From Clostridia bacterium (lineage in GTDB: Bacteria > Bacillota > Clostridia > DUPQ01), in contig JAUUZV010000004.1 in NCBI GenBank assembly GCA_030592085.1, forward strand, positions 1 through 26,886: a stretch of DNA of 26,886 bases, in the 5' to 3' direction. Of the stretch, positions 7,222 through 16,211 are shown in pieces (position 1 is the first letter of the stretch; the number at the start of each line of letters is the position of its first letter). A model generated the notes under the pieces. That model was not told where the DNA came from. It made no database searches and worked only from the letters and a program-made list of their open reading frames with translations. The translations under genes were made by a program, and so were the position numbers.

Positions 7222-7244
7222 GAAAGTATATTATGATTATGAGG

Positions 7245-7272
7245 GGATGAACCATTTGGTTCATCCTTTTTT
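7245..7272 (+). terminator. Intrinsic terminator after jag
   Basis: GGATGAACC (7245-7253) and GGTTCATCC (7258-7266) form a perfect 9-bp stem with loop ATTT, followed at once by six T (7267-7272). It ends the rpmH-jag unit, yet lies only 15 nt before the mnmE start, leaving no room for a normal promoter in between. Confidence 0.9.
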
Positions 7273-7287
7273 ATACTAGGAGAAGAA

Positions 7288-8634
7288 ATGATTACAGATA
7301 CAACAATAGCAGCAATATCTACACCACCAGGAAGAGGAGGTATTGCAATCATTAGGATGAGTGGTAAAAAAGCTTTTTCTATTGCAAAAAAAGTTTTTCT
7401 TTGTAAAACTTCTTTTGACAACCTTTCTTCTCATAGTATTACATATGGAAAAATAATAGATAAGAATAAAAATATTATTGATCAAGTAATGTTAGTAAAA
7501 CTTGTGGCTCCTAAAACTTATACAAAAGAAGATATGGTTGAAATACAATGCCATGGAGGGAATGAAGTTACTAAAAAAATTCTAATGTTACTTTTTTTAC
7601 ATGGTGCAGTTTTAGCACAACCAGGACAATTTACTAAAAGAGCTTTTTTACAAGGACGAATTGATTTATCTCAAGCAGAAGCTGTTATGGACCTTATTAA
7701 TGCAGAAACAAGCAAAAGTGAAAAGGCAGCAATATTACAATTAGAAGGAAGAACAGGTAAAAGAATAAAAGAAATTAGACAAGAAATTCTAGATATTTTA
7801 TCTCATATAAGTGTATCAATTGATTACCCTGAATATGAAGATGATGCTATTTCTATTGAAAAGACTAAAGAAACAACAACAAAAATAATTAAAAAATTAA
7901 AAAAATTAATAGAAAACTATGAAACTGGTATTATTATAAGGGAAGGTTTAACTGTAGTTATTTATGGACCACCAAACGCAGGAAAGTCTACTTTTGTAAA
8001 TAAAGTAGCCGGTCAAGAAAAAGCTATAGTTACACATATTCCTGGCACAACCAGAGATATAATTGAAGTTCATTTAAATATTGGTGGCTATCCTGTTAAT
8101 TTATATGATACTGCCGGAATAAGAAAAACAGATGATTTAATTGAGAAAATTGGAATAGAAAAAACAATTAGTGCAATAAAAAACTCATCTTTATCAATTT
8201 TAGTTATTGATAGTTCGGAAGTAATAACTCCTGAACTAATAAAATTAATAAAAAAAGCTGAAGTAGTTGTATTAAATAAAATTGATTTATCAAATGGAGA
8301 AAAATACCATAAATATTTAAAAGGTAAAAAAGTAATTAGAACAAGTTTGTTAAATAATAAAGGAATAGAAGAAATTGAACAATTTCTATTATCTTATATT
8401 GAAACAGGTGGTATAGAAATTGATGATATAGTTATTACAAATCAAAGGCATAAACAATTAATAGATTATGCATTAGCATCTCTTATAAAAATCATAAAGA
8501 ATAAAGAACAGTTTTTAGATTTATATGCTATTGATTTTAATGAAGCCTTAGAAGCACTAAGTCAGATTACAGGAGAAAGTGCCAGTGAAGATGTTATTGC
8601 TAACATCTTTAAGAACTTTTGTGTAGGTAAATAA
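7288..8634 (+). CDS. mnmE: tRNA uridine-5-carboxymethylaminomethyl modification GTPase MnmE
   Basis: GTPase that with MnmG modifies U34 of tRNAs reading split codon boxes. At 448 aa it is full length. The N-terminal formyl-THF-binding domain opens with DTTIAAISTPPGRGGIAIIR. The G domain shows G1 GPPNAGKS (227-234), G2 GTTRD (253-257), G3 DTAG (274-277) and G4 NKID (330-333). The catalytic C-terminal CxGK motif is CVGK (445-448). AGGAG (7278-7282) precedes the ATG. The gene abuts mnmG. Transcription must cross, or start within, the terminator region just upstream. Confidence 0.97.
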   Translation: MITDTTIAAISTPPGRGGIAIIRMSGKKAFSIAKKVFLCKTSFDNLSSHSITYGKIIDKNKNIIDQVMLVKLVAPKTYTKEDMVEIQCHGGNEVTKKILMLLFLHGAVLAQPGQFTKRAFLQGRIDLSQAEAVMDLINAETSKSEKAAILQLEGRTGKRIKEIRQEILDILSHISVSIDYPEYEDDAISIEKTKETTTKIIKKLKKLIENYETGIIIREGLTVVIYGPPNAGKSTFVNKVAGQEKAIVTHIPGTTRDIIEVHLNIGGYPVNLYDTAGIRKTDDLIEKIGIEKTISAIKNSSLSILVIDSSEVITPELIKLIKKAEVVVLNKIDLSNGEKYHKYLKGKKVIRTSLLNNKGIEEIEQFLLSYIETGGIEIDDIVITNQRHKQLIDYALASLIKIIKNKEQFLDLYAIDFNEALEALSQITGESASEDVIANIFKNFCVGK

Positions 8635-10515
8635 ATGGAATATATTGCAGAAAAATATGAAGCTATAGTTATTGGTGCAGGACATGCAGGGTGTGAAGCT
8701 GCTTTGGCACTAGCTCGATTAGGAAAAAAAACTATGTTGTTTACCTTAAACAATGATTCAATTGCAAATATGCCTTGCAATCCTAGTATTGGAGGAACAG
8801 CTAAGGGGCATTTAGTAAGAGAAATTGATGCTCTTGGTGGACAAATGGGAAAAACTGCAGATATTACATTAATACAATCTAGAATGTTAAATAAAGCAAA
8901 AGGACCTGCAGTTCATTCACTTAGAGCACAAATTGATCGACGCATGTATCAAGAAAAAATGAAACATGTCCTTGAAATACAGAAAAATTTAGATTTAAGA
9001 CAAGCAGAAGTTACAGATATTCTTTTTAATGAGAAAAATGAAGTAATTGGAGTAAAAACAAATACAAATGCAATATATAATTGTAAAGTTGCTATTGTTT
9101 GTTCAGGTACATATTTAAAAGGAAAAATAATAATAGGTGAAATTAATTTTGAAGGTGGTCCAGATGGATTATTTCCTGCCAATAAATTATCGGAATGCTT
9201 AAAAAATAAGGGCATTGAAATTATGCGATTTAAAACAGGAACACCATCAAGAGTAAATAAAAGAAGTATTGATTTTAATAAAATGGAAGAACAGTTAGGA
9301 GATGAACCTATTGTTCCTTTCTCTTTTGAAACTGAAAAACTAGAGATGATACAACATTCATGTTACTTAACATATACAAATAAAAAAACCCACGATGTTA
9401 TAAACCGTAATTTACATAGATCTCCTTTATTTAGTGGAGATATTAAAGGTACAGGTCCCAGATATTGTCCATCTATTGAAGATAAGGTAGTTAGGTTTAG
9501 TGATAAAGAGCGACATCAAATATTTATTGAACCAATGGGACTTGATACAGAAGAAATGTATGTTCAAGGAATGTCTAGTTCACTGCCAGAACAAGTACAA
9601 GATGAAATGCTTCGTACCATTAAAGGGTTAGAGAATGTAAAAGTTACAAGAACTGCTTATGCAATTGAATATGATTGTTTTAATCCGTTACAATTACAAA
9701 AAACATTGGAATTTAAAGAGTATAAAGGATTATATAGTGCAGGGCAAAGTAATGGAAGTTCAGGATACGAAGAAGCTGCTGCACAGGGTTTAATAGCAGG
9801 GATAAATGCTAAATTACAAATTGATCAAGAAGATGCTTTTATTTTAGGAAGAGATGAAGCATATATTGGAGTATTAATTGATGATTTAGTCACAAAAGGT
9901 ACAAATGAACCATATCGAATGATGACTTCAAGAAGTGAATATAGATTATTGCTACGACAAGATAATGCAGATAAGAGATTAACACCAAAAGGTTATAAGA
10001 TTGGTTTAATTTCAAAACAGCGTTATGAAAAGTATAAAATAAAAGAACACAATATAAATATACAATTAAAGCGATTAAAGAAAACGGTTATTTCCCCTAA
10101 AATAACTAATAACTTTTTAAAAAAACATGGGTTAAACCCAGTAATAAGCGGAGTAACATTAGATGCTTTACTTAAAAGGCCAGAAATTACATATAAAAAG
10201 TTATATGAAATTGACAGTGAAAGAGAAAAATTTGATATATATACAGAAGAAGAAATTGAAATTTCATGTAAATATGAAGGATATATTAAAAGGCAAAGAA
10301 AGCAAGTTAAACAATATTTAAAGATGGAAAATTTCCAATTACCAAACGATTTAGATTATCAAATAATTAGTGGGTTAAGAATAGAAGCTAGACAAAAACT
10401 AAACAAAGTTAAACCAGTTTCTTTAGGGCAAGCTTCTAGAATATCAGGAGTATCTCCTGCAGATATTAATGTATTAATAATATATTTTGATCAATTAAAA
10501 AGGAAAAAAACATGA
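8635..10515 (+). CDS. mnmG: tRNA uridine-5-carboxymethylaminomethyl modification enzyme MnmG
   Basis: FAD-dependent partner of MnmE in tRNA wobble uridine modification. At 626 aa it is typical for the long form. The dinucleotide-binding GAGHAG motif is at residues 14-19. The signature MPCNPSIGGTAKGHLVREID follows, along with GPRYCPSIEDKVVRF and the C-terminal helical domain that binds MnmE (ending in the ASRISGVSPADI region). The ATG immediately follows the mnmE TAA with no spacer, and its TGA overlaps the rsmG ATG, so all three are translationally coupled. Confidence 0.98.
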   Translation: MEYIAEKYEAIVIGAGHAGCEAALALARLGKKTMLFTLNNDSIANMPCNPSIGGTAKGHLVREIDALGGQMGKTADITLIQSRMLNKAKGPAVHSLRAQIDRRMYQEKMKHVLEIQKNLDLRQAEVTDILFNEKNEVIGVKTNTNAIYNCKVAIVCSGTYLKGKIIIGEINFEGGPDGLFPANKLSECLKNKGIEIMRFKTGTPSRVNKRSIDFNKMEEQLGDEPIVPFSFETEKLEMIQHSCYLTYTNKKTHDVINRNLHRSPLFSGDIKGTGPRYCPSIEDKVVRFSDKERHQIFIEPMGLDTEEMYVQGMSSSLPEQVQDEMLRTIKGLENVKVTRTAYAIEYDCFNPLQLQKTLEFKEYKGLYSAGQSNGSSGYEEAAAQGLIAGINAKLQIDQEDAFILGRDEAYIGVLIDDLVTKGTNEPYRMMTSRSEYRLLLRQDNADKRLTPKGYKIGLISKQRYEKYKIKEHNINIQLKRLKKTVISPKITNNFLKKHGLNPVISGVTLDALLKRPEITYKKLYEIDSEREKFDIYTEEEIEISCKYEGYIKRQRKQVKQYLKMENFQLPNDLDYQIISGLRIEARQKLNKVKPVSLGQASRISGVSPADINVLIIYFDQLKRKKT

Positions 10516-11204
10516 AAGAAATACTAAAAGAAGGTTTTTTACAGTTAAATGTTCCTTTTACAGAGGATATATATGAAAAATTACAATTCTTTACTACTCA
10601 ATTACTAATTTGGAATGAGAAAATTAATTTAACAGCTATTAAAACAAGAGAAGATATAGCAATTAAACATTATATTGATAGTTTAACGATTTATTCTCTA
10701 TTAAATAGGCAAAAAAGCCTTATTGATGTGGGAACAGGAGCAGGCTTTCCTGGAATTATATTAAAAATAGTAGGATATGAAGGAAATATAATGTTACTTG
10801 ATTCTTTAAAAAAGAGAATATCTTTTTTAGATTATATGATTAAAGAATTGAATTTAAAAAACACTGAGACTATTCATAGTAGGGCTGAAGATGGGAGTAG
10901 AAATAATTTATTTAGGGATAAATTTGATTACGCAACTGCTCGTGCAGTTGCACCTCTTAATGTTCTTTGTGAATACTGTTTACCCTATGTCAAAGTAAAT
11001 GGACAATTTCTTGCAATGAAAGCAAACAAAATTGAAAAAGCTACAAAAGCTATAAATATCCTTGGAGGTTCCATTAATAAAATTGAAAAAATAATACTTC
11101 CAGGAAGTGATTATGAGAGAAATATTATCATAATTAATAAAACTAAAAAAACACCTAAAATATATCCTAGAAAAGCAGGAACACCTGCAAAAAAACCACT
11201 CTAA
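10512..11204 (+). CDS. rsmG: 16S rRNA (guanine-N7) methyltransferase RsmG
   Basis: SAM-dependent methyltransferase modifying G527 (E. coli numbering) of 16S rRNA. It has 230 aa. The SAM-binding loop IDVGTGAGFPG is at about 71-81, and YATARAVAPLNVL and FLAMKANK are further family stretches. The start ATGA overlaps the mnmG stop by 4 bases. The stop is 2 bases from the convergent tagA stop, with no terminator visible between them. In many Firmicutes parA/parB follow here; none is present in this window. Confidence 0.96.
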   Translation: MKEILKEGFLQLNVPFTEDIYEKLQFFTTQLLIWNEKINLTAIKTREDIAIKHYIDSLTIYSLLNRQKSLIDVGTGAGFPGIILKIVGYEGNIMLLDSLKKRISFLDYMIKELNLKNTETIHSRAEDGSRNNLFRDKFDYATARAVAPLNVLCEYCLPYVKVNGQFLAMKANKIEKATKAINILGGSINKIEKIILPGSDYERNIIIINKTKKTPKIYPRKAGTPAKKPL

Positions 11205-11206
11205 AC

Positions 11207-11926
11207 TTATTTAAATAATCGCTTTTTTATACAAATTAATAGAAAAATAGGTATATTTAGCATTCTTTTTAAACGTTTCGGTTGCATAATTAATCGATAG
11301 AACCATTCAAGAGAAAGGGTTATGAAAACTTCTGGTACTCTTTTTACTTCATTAGCAATAACATCAATACTTCCTCCAACGCCCATAATAACATTACAAA
11401 AAAGAGATGTTTTATATTTATGTATAAATAATTCTTGTTTAGGAGCACCTAAACCAACTAGTAAAAACTGTGCCTTAGATTTGTTAATATCAGAAATAAT
11501 TAAAGGAATATCACTTTCTTCAAAATAACCGTTTCTATAACCTACAATTGTTATTTCACTATATTTATTTTTTATAATTGAAACAGCTTTTTCTATAACT
11601 TCTGGTTTTGAACCAAACAAATATATGGAAACCGGGTTTTTACTCTCAAATAGAGAAAGTATTAATTTAAAACCAGCTACTTTTTCTGTAAGTGGTGTTT
11701 TTAGTATTTTAGAAGCCAAAACCACACCTTGACCATCAGGAATAACTAAAGAGCCTTCATTTAATGCTTTTTGGAATTCTTTGTTTTTGTATGCTTCCAT
11801 ACATATTTCAGCATTTGGAGTATAAATGGTGTGGGTTTTTTCTGAATTAATAAAAGTTAACAGAGTTTTTAGTGCGTAATCTTTAGTTATATTATCAATC
11901 ATCGTTCCAAGTATATTAGTTTTCAC
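11207..11926 (-). CDS. tagA: WecG/TagA/CpsF family glycosyltransferase
   Basis: GT26-family enzyme (239 aa), typically adding N-acetylmannosamine(uronic acid) to undecaprenyl-diphosphate-GlcNAc in teichoic acid or other wall polymer synthesis. Family motifs are YTPNAEICMEA near residues 35-45, IPDGQGVV and VGLGAPKQELFI. The C-terminus is short and basic with a possible membrane-associating stretch (IPIFLLICIKKR). The start is GTG at 11926, supported by a GGAG ribosome binding site. The gene overlaps the upstream GT4-CsaB gene by 11 nt, indicating one operon. Family is confident; donor and acceptor are not known. Confidence 0.9.
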   Translation of the reverse strand: MKTNILGTMIDNITKDYALKTLLTFINSEKTHTIYTPNAEICMEAYKNKEFQKALNEGSLVIPDGQGVVLASKILKTPLTEKVAGFKLILSLFESKNPVSIYLFGSKPEVIEKAVSIIKNKYSEITIVGYRNGYFEESDIPLIISDINKSKAQFLLVGLGAPKQELFIHKYKTSLFCNVIMGVGGSIDVIANEVKRVPEVFITLSLEWFYRLIMQPKRLKRMLNIPIFLLICIKKRLFK

Positions 11927-14171
11927 GTTTGTCTCCTTTTTGATTAACTAAAGAAATAGCTAGAGAAGCATTTTCAATTGCTTTTACTCTCATAATTGCA
12001 GTTTGATCGTGTAACTGTTTAACAATTTTATTTTTATTAGTTGTTATATCGTTATATACTTTTATCATATCATTCATAGTTACATCTTTTACATTTCCAG
12101 CTATTAAATTAGAAAGTTGAATATAATCCATAAAACCACGTACTTTTGGTTCATATTCAATTGCAATTGAGGGAACTTCACAACAAGTAGCAAAAATCAA
12201 AGAATGTAGTCTCATTCCTAATAATAAATCTAATTGATTAATAATACCCATCACCTCTTCTGCTGAATAATATTCAGATAATATATATGAAGGACTTTCC
12301 ATTAGTCGGCTTATATGTAAACTTAAAATTGAATCATCTATATATTTTCGTTGCATAGGAATAAAAACAGTTATAAGACCATATTTCTTAAATAACATAT
12401 CTGCAAAAAGAGCAATTTCACGGCTACATTTTTTTTCATATCCCTTCCATTCTCTAACACAAATTCCTAGAAGAGAGTGAGAAGAGGAAATCCCTTCTTT
12501 TTTTAAGATTTCTTTTGCCCTTGATGGAGAACAAGGATAGGTAGTTACGGCGGGATCAGCTGTTATTGTAATTGTAGGTTTAGTAATTCCTAGCTTTTTT
12601 AGTTGAGTAAGAGATTGATTTTCTCTTAGGGTGATTAAATCAATTTTATTTAAAACAGATTTGGTCACTAAAATATTAAATTTCTTCTGTAGTAATTTCA
12701 CTCCATTTGCATATAACATTGTTTTTTGCCCAAAAAGTCTAGCAAGATATAGCGTTCCAAGATAATATAATAAAGACTTGGTTGAAGTGCTTTCTTGTAT
12801 TAAGGTTCCCCCACCATAGACGAATAGATTAGAGCGTTTCATCATGTTAATAATTTGTAATAAACTAAAACGACTAATAGAGTCAACGCCAATCATTTTA
12901 GTTGTTTCAACAGGGTTTCTAGATAAAATCAATATTTTAATATCGCTTTTTATGTGTTTTAAATTATTTATAATTGAATCTAATAAAGCATCATCACCAA
13001 TATTCATAAAACCATAATAACCTGACAAGATAATGTCATAAGAGTGTTTCCCTTTTTTGAACCATGAAAGAACATCTCTATAAGCGTACAGTTGTAAAGT
13101 TGCCATTTTTTCTAAAGAAAATTCAGTAATAGCTTTTTTATATAATTTTTTTCCAAATTGTTCACGTAAATTGCTATTATTAGCTAAAGTTATTAAATGA
13201 GTTACTAAACTATTAATGTCTCCAGGATTAAATAAAAAGCCATTTTCTCCGTTAATGAATAACTCAGGAATACCTCCGACATTAGTGCTTATACTTGCTT
13301 TTTTACACATAGCACCCTCAAGAATGGAATATGGAAATCCTTCGCTAATAGAGGTTAGTACACTAATATCAATAATATTCATTAATTCATATGGATTATT
13401 TACCCATCCAATAAAAAACACTGAGTTTTCTACACCAAGAGAAGATGCCAATTTTTTTAACTCTCTAGCTTCGTCTCCTTCACCAGCAATAATAAAAACA
13501 ATTTCTTTCTGTGTTTCTTTTATAATACTTGCAGCTTTTATTAGTGTATCTATACTTTTTACTCTACTTAAACGTGCTACGGTACCAACATAAATAGTCT
13601 TTTCATTGTAAGGGATATGATATTTTTCAAAAAAGGCTTTTTTATTGTATTCTTTGTTAGAAAGGCTAAAATCTAATCCGTTACAGACAGTATAAACACG
13701 ATTAGCATTAAATTTTCTATTTATCATCATTTTCCTAAAATGATTAGTTACTGCAACATGAGCATCCATTTTACGTAGAACAAGGGCATTTAATTTTCCA
13801 ATTGTAATAGCCTTAAAAAAAGAATGAAGATAATCTAATTTATAATCACTATGAATTGTTGTAATAATAGGTAGTTTTGTTGCTTTTTTACAGAAATACC
13901 CTATTACATTTCCTTTTGCTCCGTGACAATGTATTATATCTGCTTTCTCTTCTTTAATAATTGAAATAGTTTGTCTAATATCTTTTATCAGGTGTTTATT
14001 TCGTATTACTAAAATATCTAAATCAAGTGCATGTGCTTCATCTGCAAAAACACCAGGACGAAAAGAGATAATTTTAACAGAAATCTCCTTATTTAGTTGT
14101 TTGACAAGGGATAATACGTGGACTTTTGCCCCACCAATGTCTCCGCCGCCTATTAAGTGAATAACTTTCAT
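11916..14171 (-). CDS. Fused GT4 glycosyltransferase and CsaB-type polysaccharide pyruvyltransferase
   Basis: A 751-aa two-domain protein. Residues 1-372 are a GT-B, GT4-family glycosyltransferase: glycine-rich start HLIGGGDIGGAKVH, VGTVARLSRVKSID acceptor region, and donor-binding E-x7-E as E277/E285 in SEGFPYSILEGAM. Residues 378-751 are a CsaB-like pyruvyltransferase: GYYGFMNIGDDALL at 384-397, FVYGGGTLIQ and LLGMRLHSLIFA. CsaB adds ketal pyruvate to cell wall polysaccharide, which in Bacillus anchors SLH-domain proteins. I chose the ATG at 14171 because GGAGA lies just upstream; a longer reading to 14264 adds 31 residues with no ribosome binding site. These activities are usually separate proteins. 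Specificity is not determined. Confidence 0.88.
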   Translation of the reverse strand: MKVIHLIGGGDIGGAKVHVLSLVKQLNKEISVKIISFRPGVFADEAHALDLDILVIRNKHLIKDIRQTISIIKEEKADIIHCHGAKGNVIGYFCKKATKLPIITTIHSDYKLDYLHSFFKAITIGKLNALVLRKMDAHVAVTNHFRKMMINRKFNANRVYTVCNGLDFSLSNKEYNKKAFFEKYHIPYNEKTIYVGTVARLSRVKSIDTLIKAASIIKETQKEIVFIIAGEGDEARELKKLASSLGVENSVFFIGWVNNPYELMNIIDISVLTSISEGFPYSILEGAMCKKASISTNVGGIPELFINGENGFLFNPGDINSLVTHLITLANNSNLREQFGKKLYKKAITEFSLEKMATLQLYAYRDVLSWFKKGKHSYDIILSGYYGFMNIGDDALLDSIINNLKHIKSDIKILILSRNPVETTKMIGVDSISRFSLLQIINMMKRSNLFVYGGGTLIQESTSTKSLLYYLGTLYLARLFGQKTMLYANGVKLLQKKFNILVTKSVLNKIDLITLRENQSLTQLKKLGITKPTITITADPAVTTYPCSPSRAKEILKKEGISSSHSLLGICVREWKGYEKKCSREIALFADMLFKKYGLITVFIPMQRKYIDDSILSLHISRLMESPSYILSEYYSAEEVMGIINQLDLLLGMRLHSLIFATCCEVPSIAIEYEPKVRGFMDYIQLSNLIAGNVKDVTMNDMIKVYNDITTNKNKIVKQLHDQTAIMRVKAIENASLAISLVNQKGDKREN

Positions 14172-14218
14172 TCTTTCTCCAAAAACAATTAATACGTATA
14201 TTTTACCATATGAAATGA

Positions 14219-14227
14219 TGTTATAAT
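14219..14227 (+). promoter_or_regulatory. Extended -10 promoter of the hydrolase operon
   Basis: TGTTATAAT (TG at 14219-14220, TATAAT at 14222-14227), 31 nt before the start at 14259. There is no good -35, which is acceptable for an extended -10 promoter. It lies in the 87-nt gap divergent from the GT4-CsaB gene, for which no clear promoter was identified. Confidence 0.5.
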
Positions 14228-14258
14228 ATAAATATTCATTCTGAGGGGGATTACTAGA

Positions 14259-16211
14259 ATGCATGTACTTGATGTGACATCACACCAGTTATTTAAGAAT
14301 AATGTTAAACAAAAAATATATGATACGTTTGAGATTGAATTATTAAAAAGAAAAAACATTTCTACTCTTAAAGAATGGTTACCTTATAAAGAAAAAATAA
14401 TGAACATTTTTAAAGCAGCATTTCCAGAGGAGATATTTATAAAACCAGACAAAATTAACTTCCAAATGGTATCATCTGAAGAATATGAGTTTTTTACTAT
14501 AGAAAATATAAATATTGAAAGTGTATCAGGATGGTATGTTAATGCAACTGTTTATCGCCCAAATATAAAAGGAAAATACTATGGAATAGTTTGTCCAACA
14601 GGACATTCATCAAAAACTAATGATAATTATGTTAGATCTAATCAAGCTTTAGCTAGAAATGGGTATATTACTATTTCTTTTGATCCACCGGGTATGAAAG
14701 GAGAACATCAATTAGGAAATGATCATTTCACAGATGGTGTTTTAAGTTTTCTTTCTGGTTTTTGGTCAAATACTTTTTTTGTTTTAGATGCTATTCGTTG
14801 CATTGATTATTTGGAAACGAGAGAAGATATTATAAAAGGTTCCTATGGAATAACCGGTATCTCAGGTGGAGGAACCACATCGATTTATGCTTCTATCCTT
14901 GATAGTAGAATAAAAGCTTGTGCACCGGTATGTTGTGTTTCAAATTCATTACATCACTTATTAGAAGAAAATTATACAACATGTCCAGAAACAATAGGAT
15001 TTAATTATTATAAACACGCTATTGACTCTGAAATGTTATTATCGTTAATCGCTCCAAAGCCACTTTTGTTAGTTGGAGGTAAAAAAGATGAAGTGCTAGA
15101 CGCTCAACTGGCAATAGAAACCATGAAGCATGTACAAGAAAAATACAAATTATATAGAAAAGAGGATATAGCATCAATTTATATTGACCCTAATTCAGGA
15201 CATCAATATTCATTAACTATGGTAGAAAAAGTCGCCGAGTTTTTTAATAAACACTTAAAAGAAAATTCAAAAAAAGTTATTTGTCTTAAAAAAGATGATA
15301 TTAAATATATGAATAGGGAAAAATTGCTATGTTATCCACCTGATAAAACAAGTTTTCAAAATATAAACAAACAACAATTTCTTTTTAATAAAAGAAATTT
15401 TACAGAAAAAGACATGAGAGAATGGATATATTCAAGTGAAGTTAATATTAATAAAATAACAACAACAACAGGTAAAGCGAAATGGGCATATAAAATAAGC
15501 AAACAAGTTTATGAAACCAATGAAAAAATGAAACTACCAGCCCTTTTACTATCAAACTATTTAAAACCATCTGAAGAAGTACTGTTGTTTTTCACAGATA
15601 ATGGAAAAACCACTCATTTTATTAATGAAGGATTTTTATCAAAAACAGCGGGTATGGTAGCTTCTAAGTCAAAACAACCATATAAAGAGGTACTATCTGT
15701 TGATCTTTCAGGGTTTGGTGAACTTTCCATTGAAAAAGATGGTTATGATTTTACAGGGTGGTGTTCTCAACTAAGAAATGTTTCGTATGCCCTATTATTC
15801 TATGGAAGTAGTATTGTTGAACACAGAGTAAAAGAAATAATGGCAATAATTAAAAATATTTCTGAAAATAAAAAGTATAAAAAAATTATACTATGCGGAA
15901 AAGGAAAGGCAGCAATTCCCACATTATTAGCAGCGTATCTATCAAAAAACATTGATGAGACACTTTTAATAGACTTGCCAATTTCTTTTGAGACATTAAC
16001 AAATTATGTTCCTAACTACTATCTACCGGATAATATTATCCATGATGCACCCCATAAATTTGAAATATATGAAGTTGTAAATAAAATAAAAAATATTACT
16101 TTAATTAACCCTCGTCTTGGAAATTTAAGGTTTTATAAGCCAAGTAAAAAGAACATATATCAAGAACATGTTAAAGTAGTTATTAGAGAGGAAAACAACT
16201 ATGAAATTTAA
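14259..16211 (+). CDS. Bimodular alpha/beta hydrolase, acetyl-xylan-esterase-like
   Basis: 650 aa, with no signal peptide or membrane segment, so cytoplasmic. The N-terminal half is an alpha/beta hydrolase with a cap-like leader (1-90). The nucleophile elbow is GISGG (Ser202), the probable acid Asp277 follows a strand (LLLVGGKKD), and His315 is in NSGHQYS. The closest family feel is acetyl xylan esterase or related deacylases of the peptidase-S9-like fold. Residues about 400-650 form a second domain whose GKGKAAIPTLLAAY segment resembles an elbow without Ser. The gene has a strong GAGGGGG ribosome binding site and overlaps the next paralogous gene by 11 nt. Likely role is removing acyl groups from sugars; the substrate is unknown. 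Confidence 0.78.
   Translation: MHVLDVTSHQLFKNNVKQKIYDTFEIELLKRKNISTLKEWLPYKEKIMNIFKAAFPEEIFIKPDKINFQMVSSEEYEFFTIENINIESVSGWYVNATVYRPNIKGKYYGIVCPTGHSSKTNDNYVRSNQALARNGYITISFDPPGMKGEHQLGNDHFTDGVLSFLSGFWSNTFFVLDAIRCIDYLETREDIIKGSYGITGISGGGTTSIYASILDSRIKACAPVCCVSNSLHHLLEENYTTCPETIGFNYYKHAIDSEMLLSLIAPKPLLLVGGKKDEVLDAQLAIETMKHVQEKYKLYRKEDIASIYIDPNSGHQYSLTMVEKVAEFFNKHLKENSKKVICLKKDDIKYMNREKLLCYPPDKTSFQNINKQQFLFNKRNFTEKDMREWIYSSEVNINKITTTTGKAKWAYKISKQVYETNEKMKLPALLLSNYLKPSEEVLLFFTDNGKTTHFINEGFLSKTAGMVASKSKQPYKEVLSVDLSGFGELSIEKDGYDFTGWCSQLRNVSYALLFYGSSIVEHRVKEIMAIIKNISENKKYKKIILCGKGKAAIPTLLAAYLSKNIDETLLIDLPISFETLTNYVPNYYLPDNIIHDAPHKFEIYEVVNKIKNITLINPRLGNLRFYKPSKKNIYQEHVKVVIREENNYEI

Noticed and set aside
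13216..13593. 125-codon plus-strand frame inside the GT4-CsaB gene
   Set aside because: Lies wholly antisense to a conserved glycosyltransferase region that includes the E-x7-E motif; no promoter or ribosome binding site.
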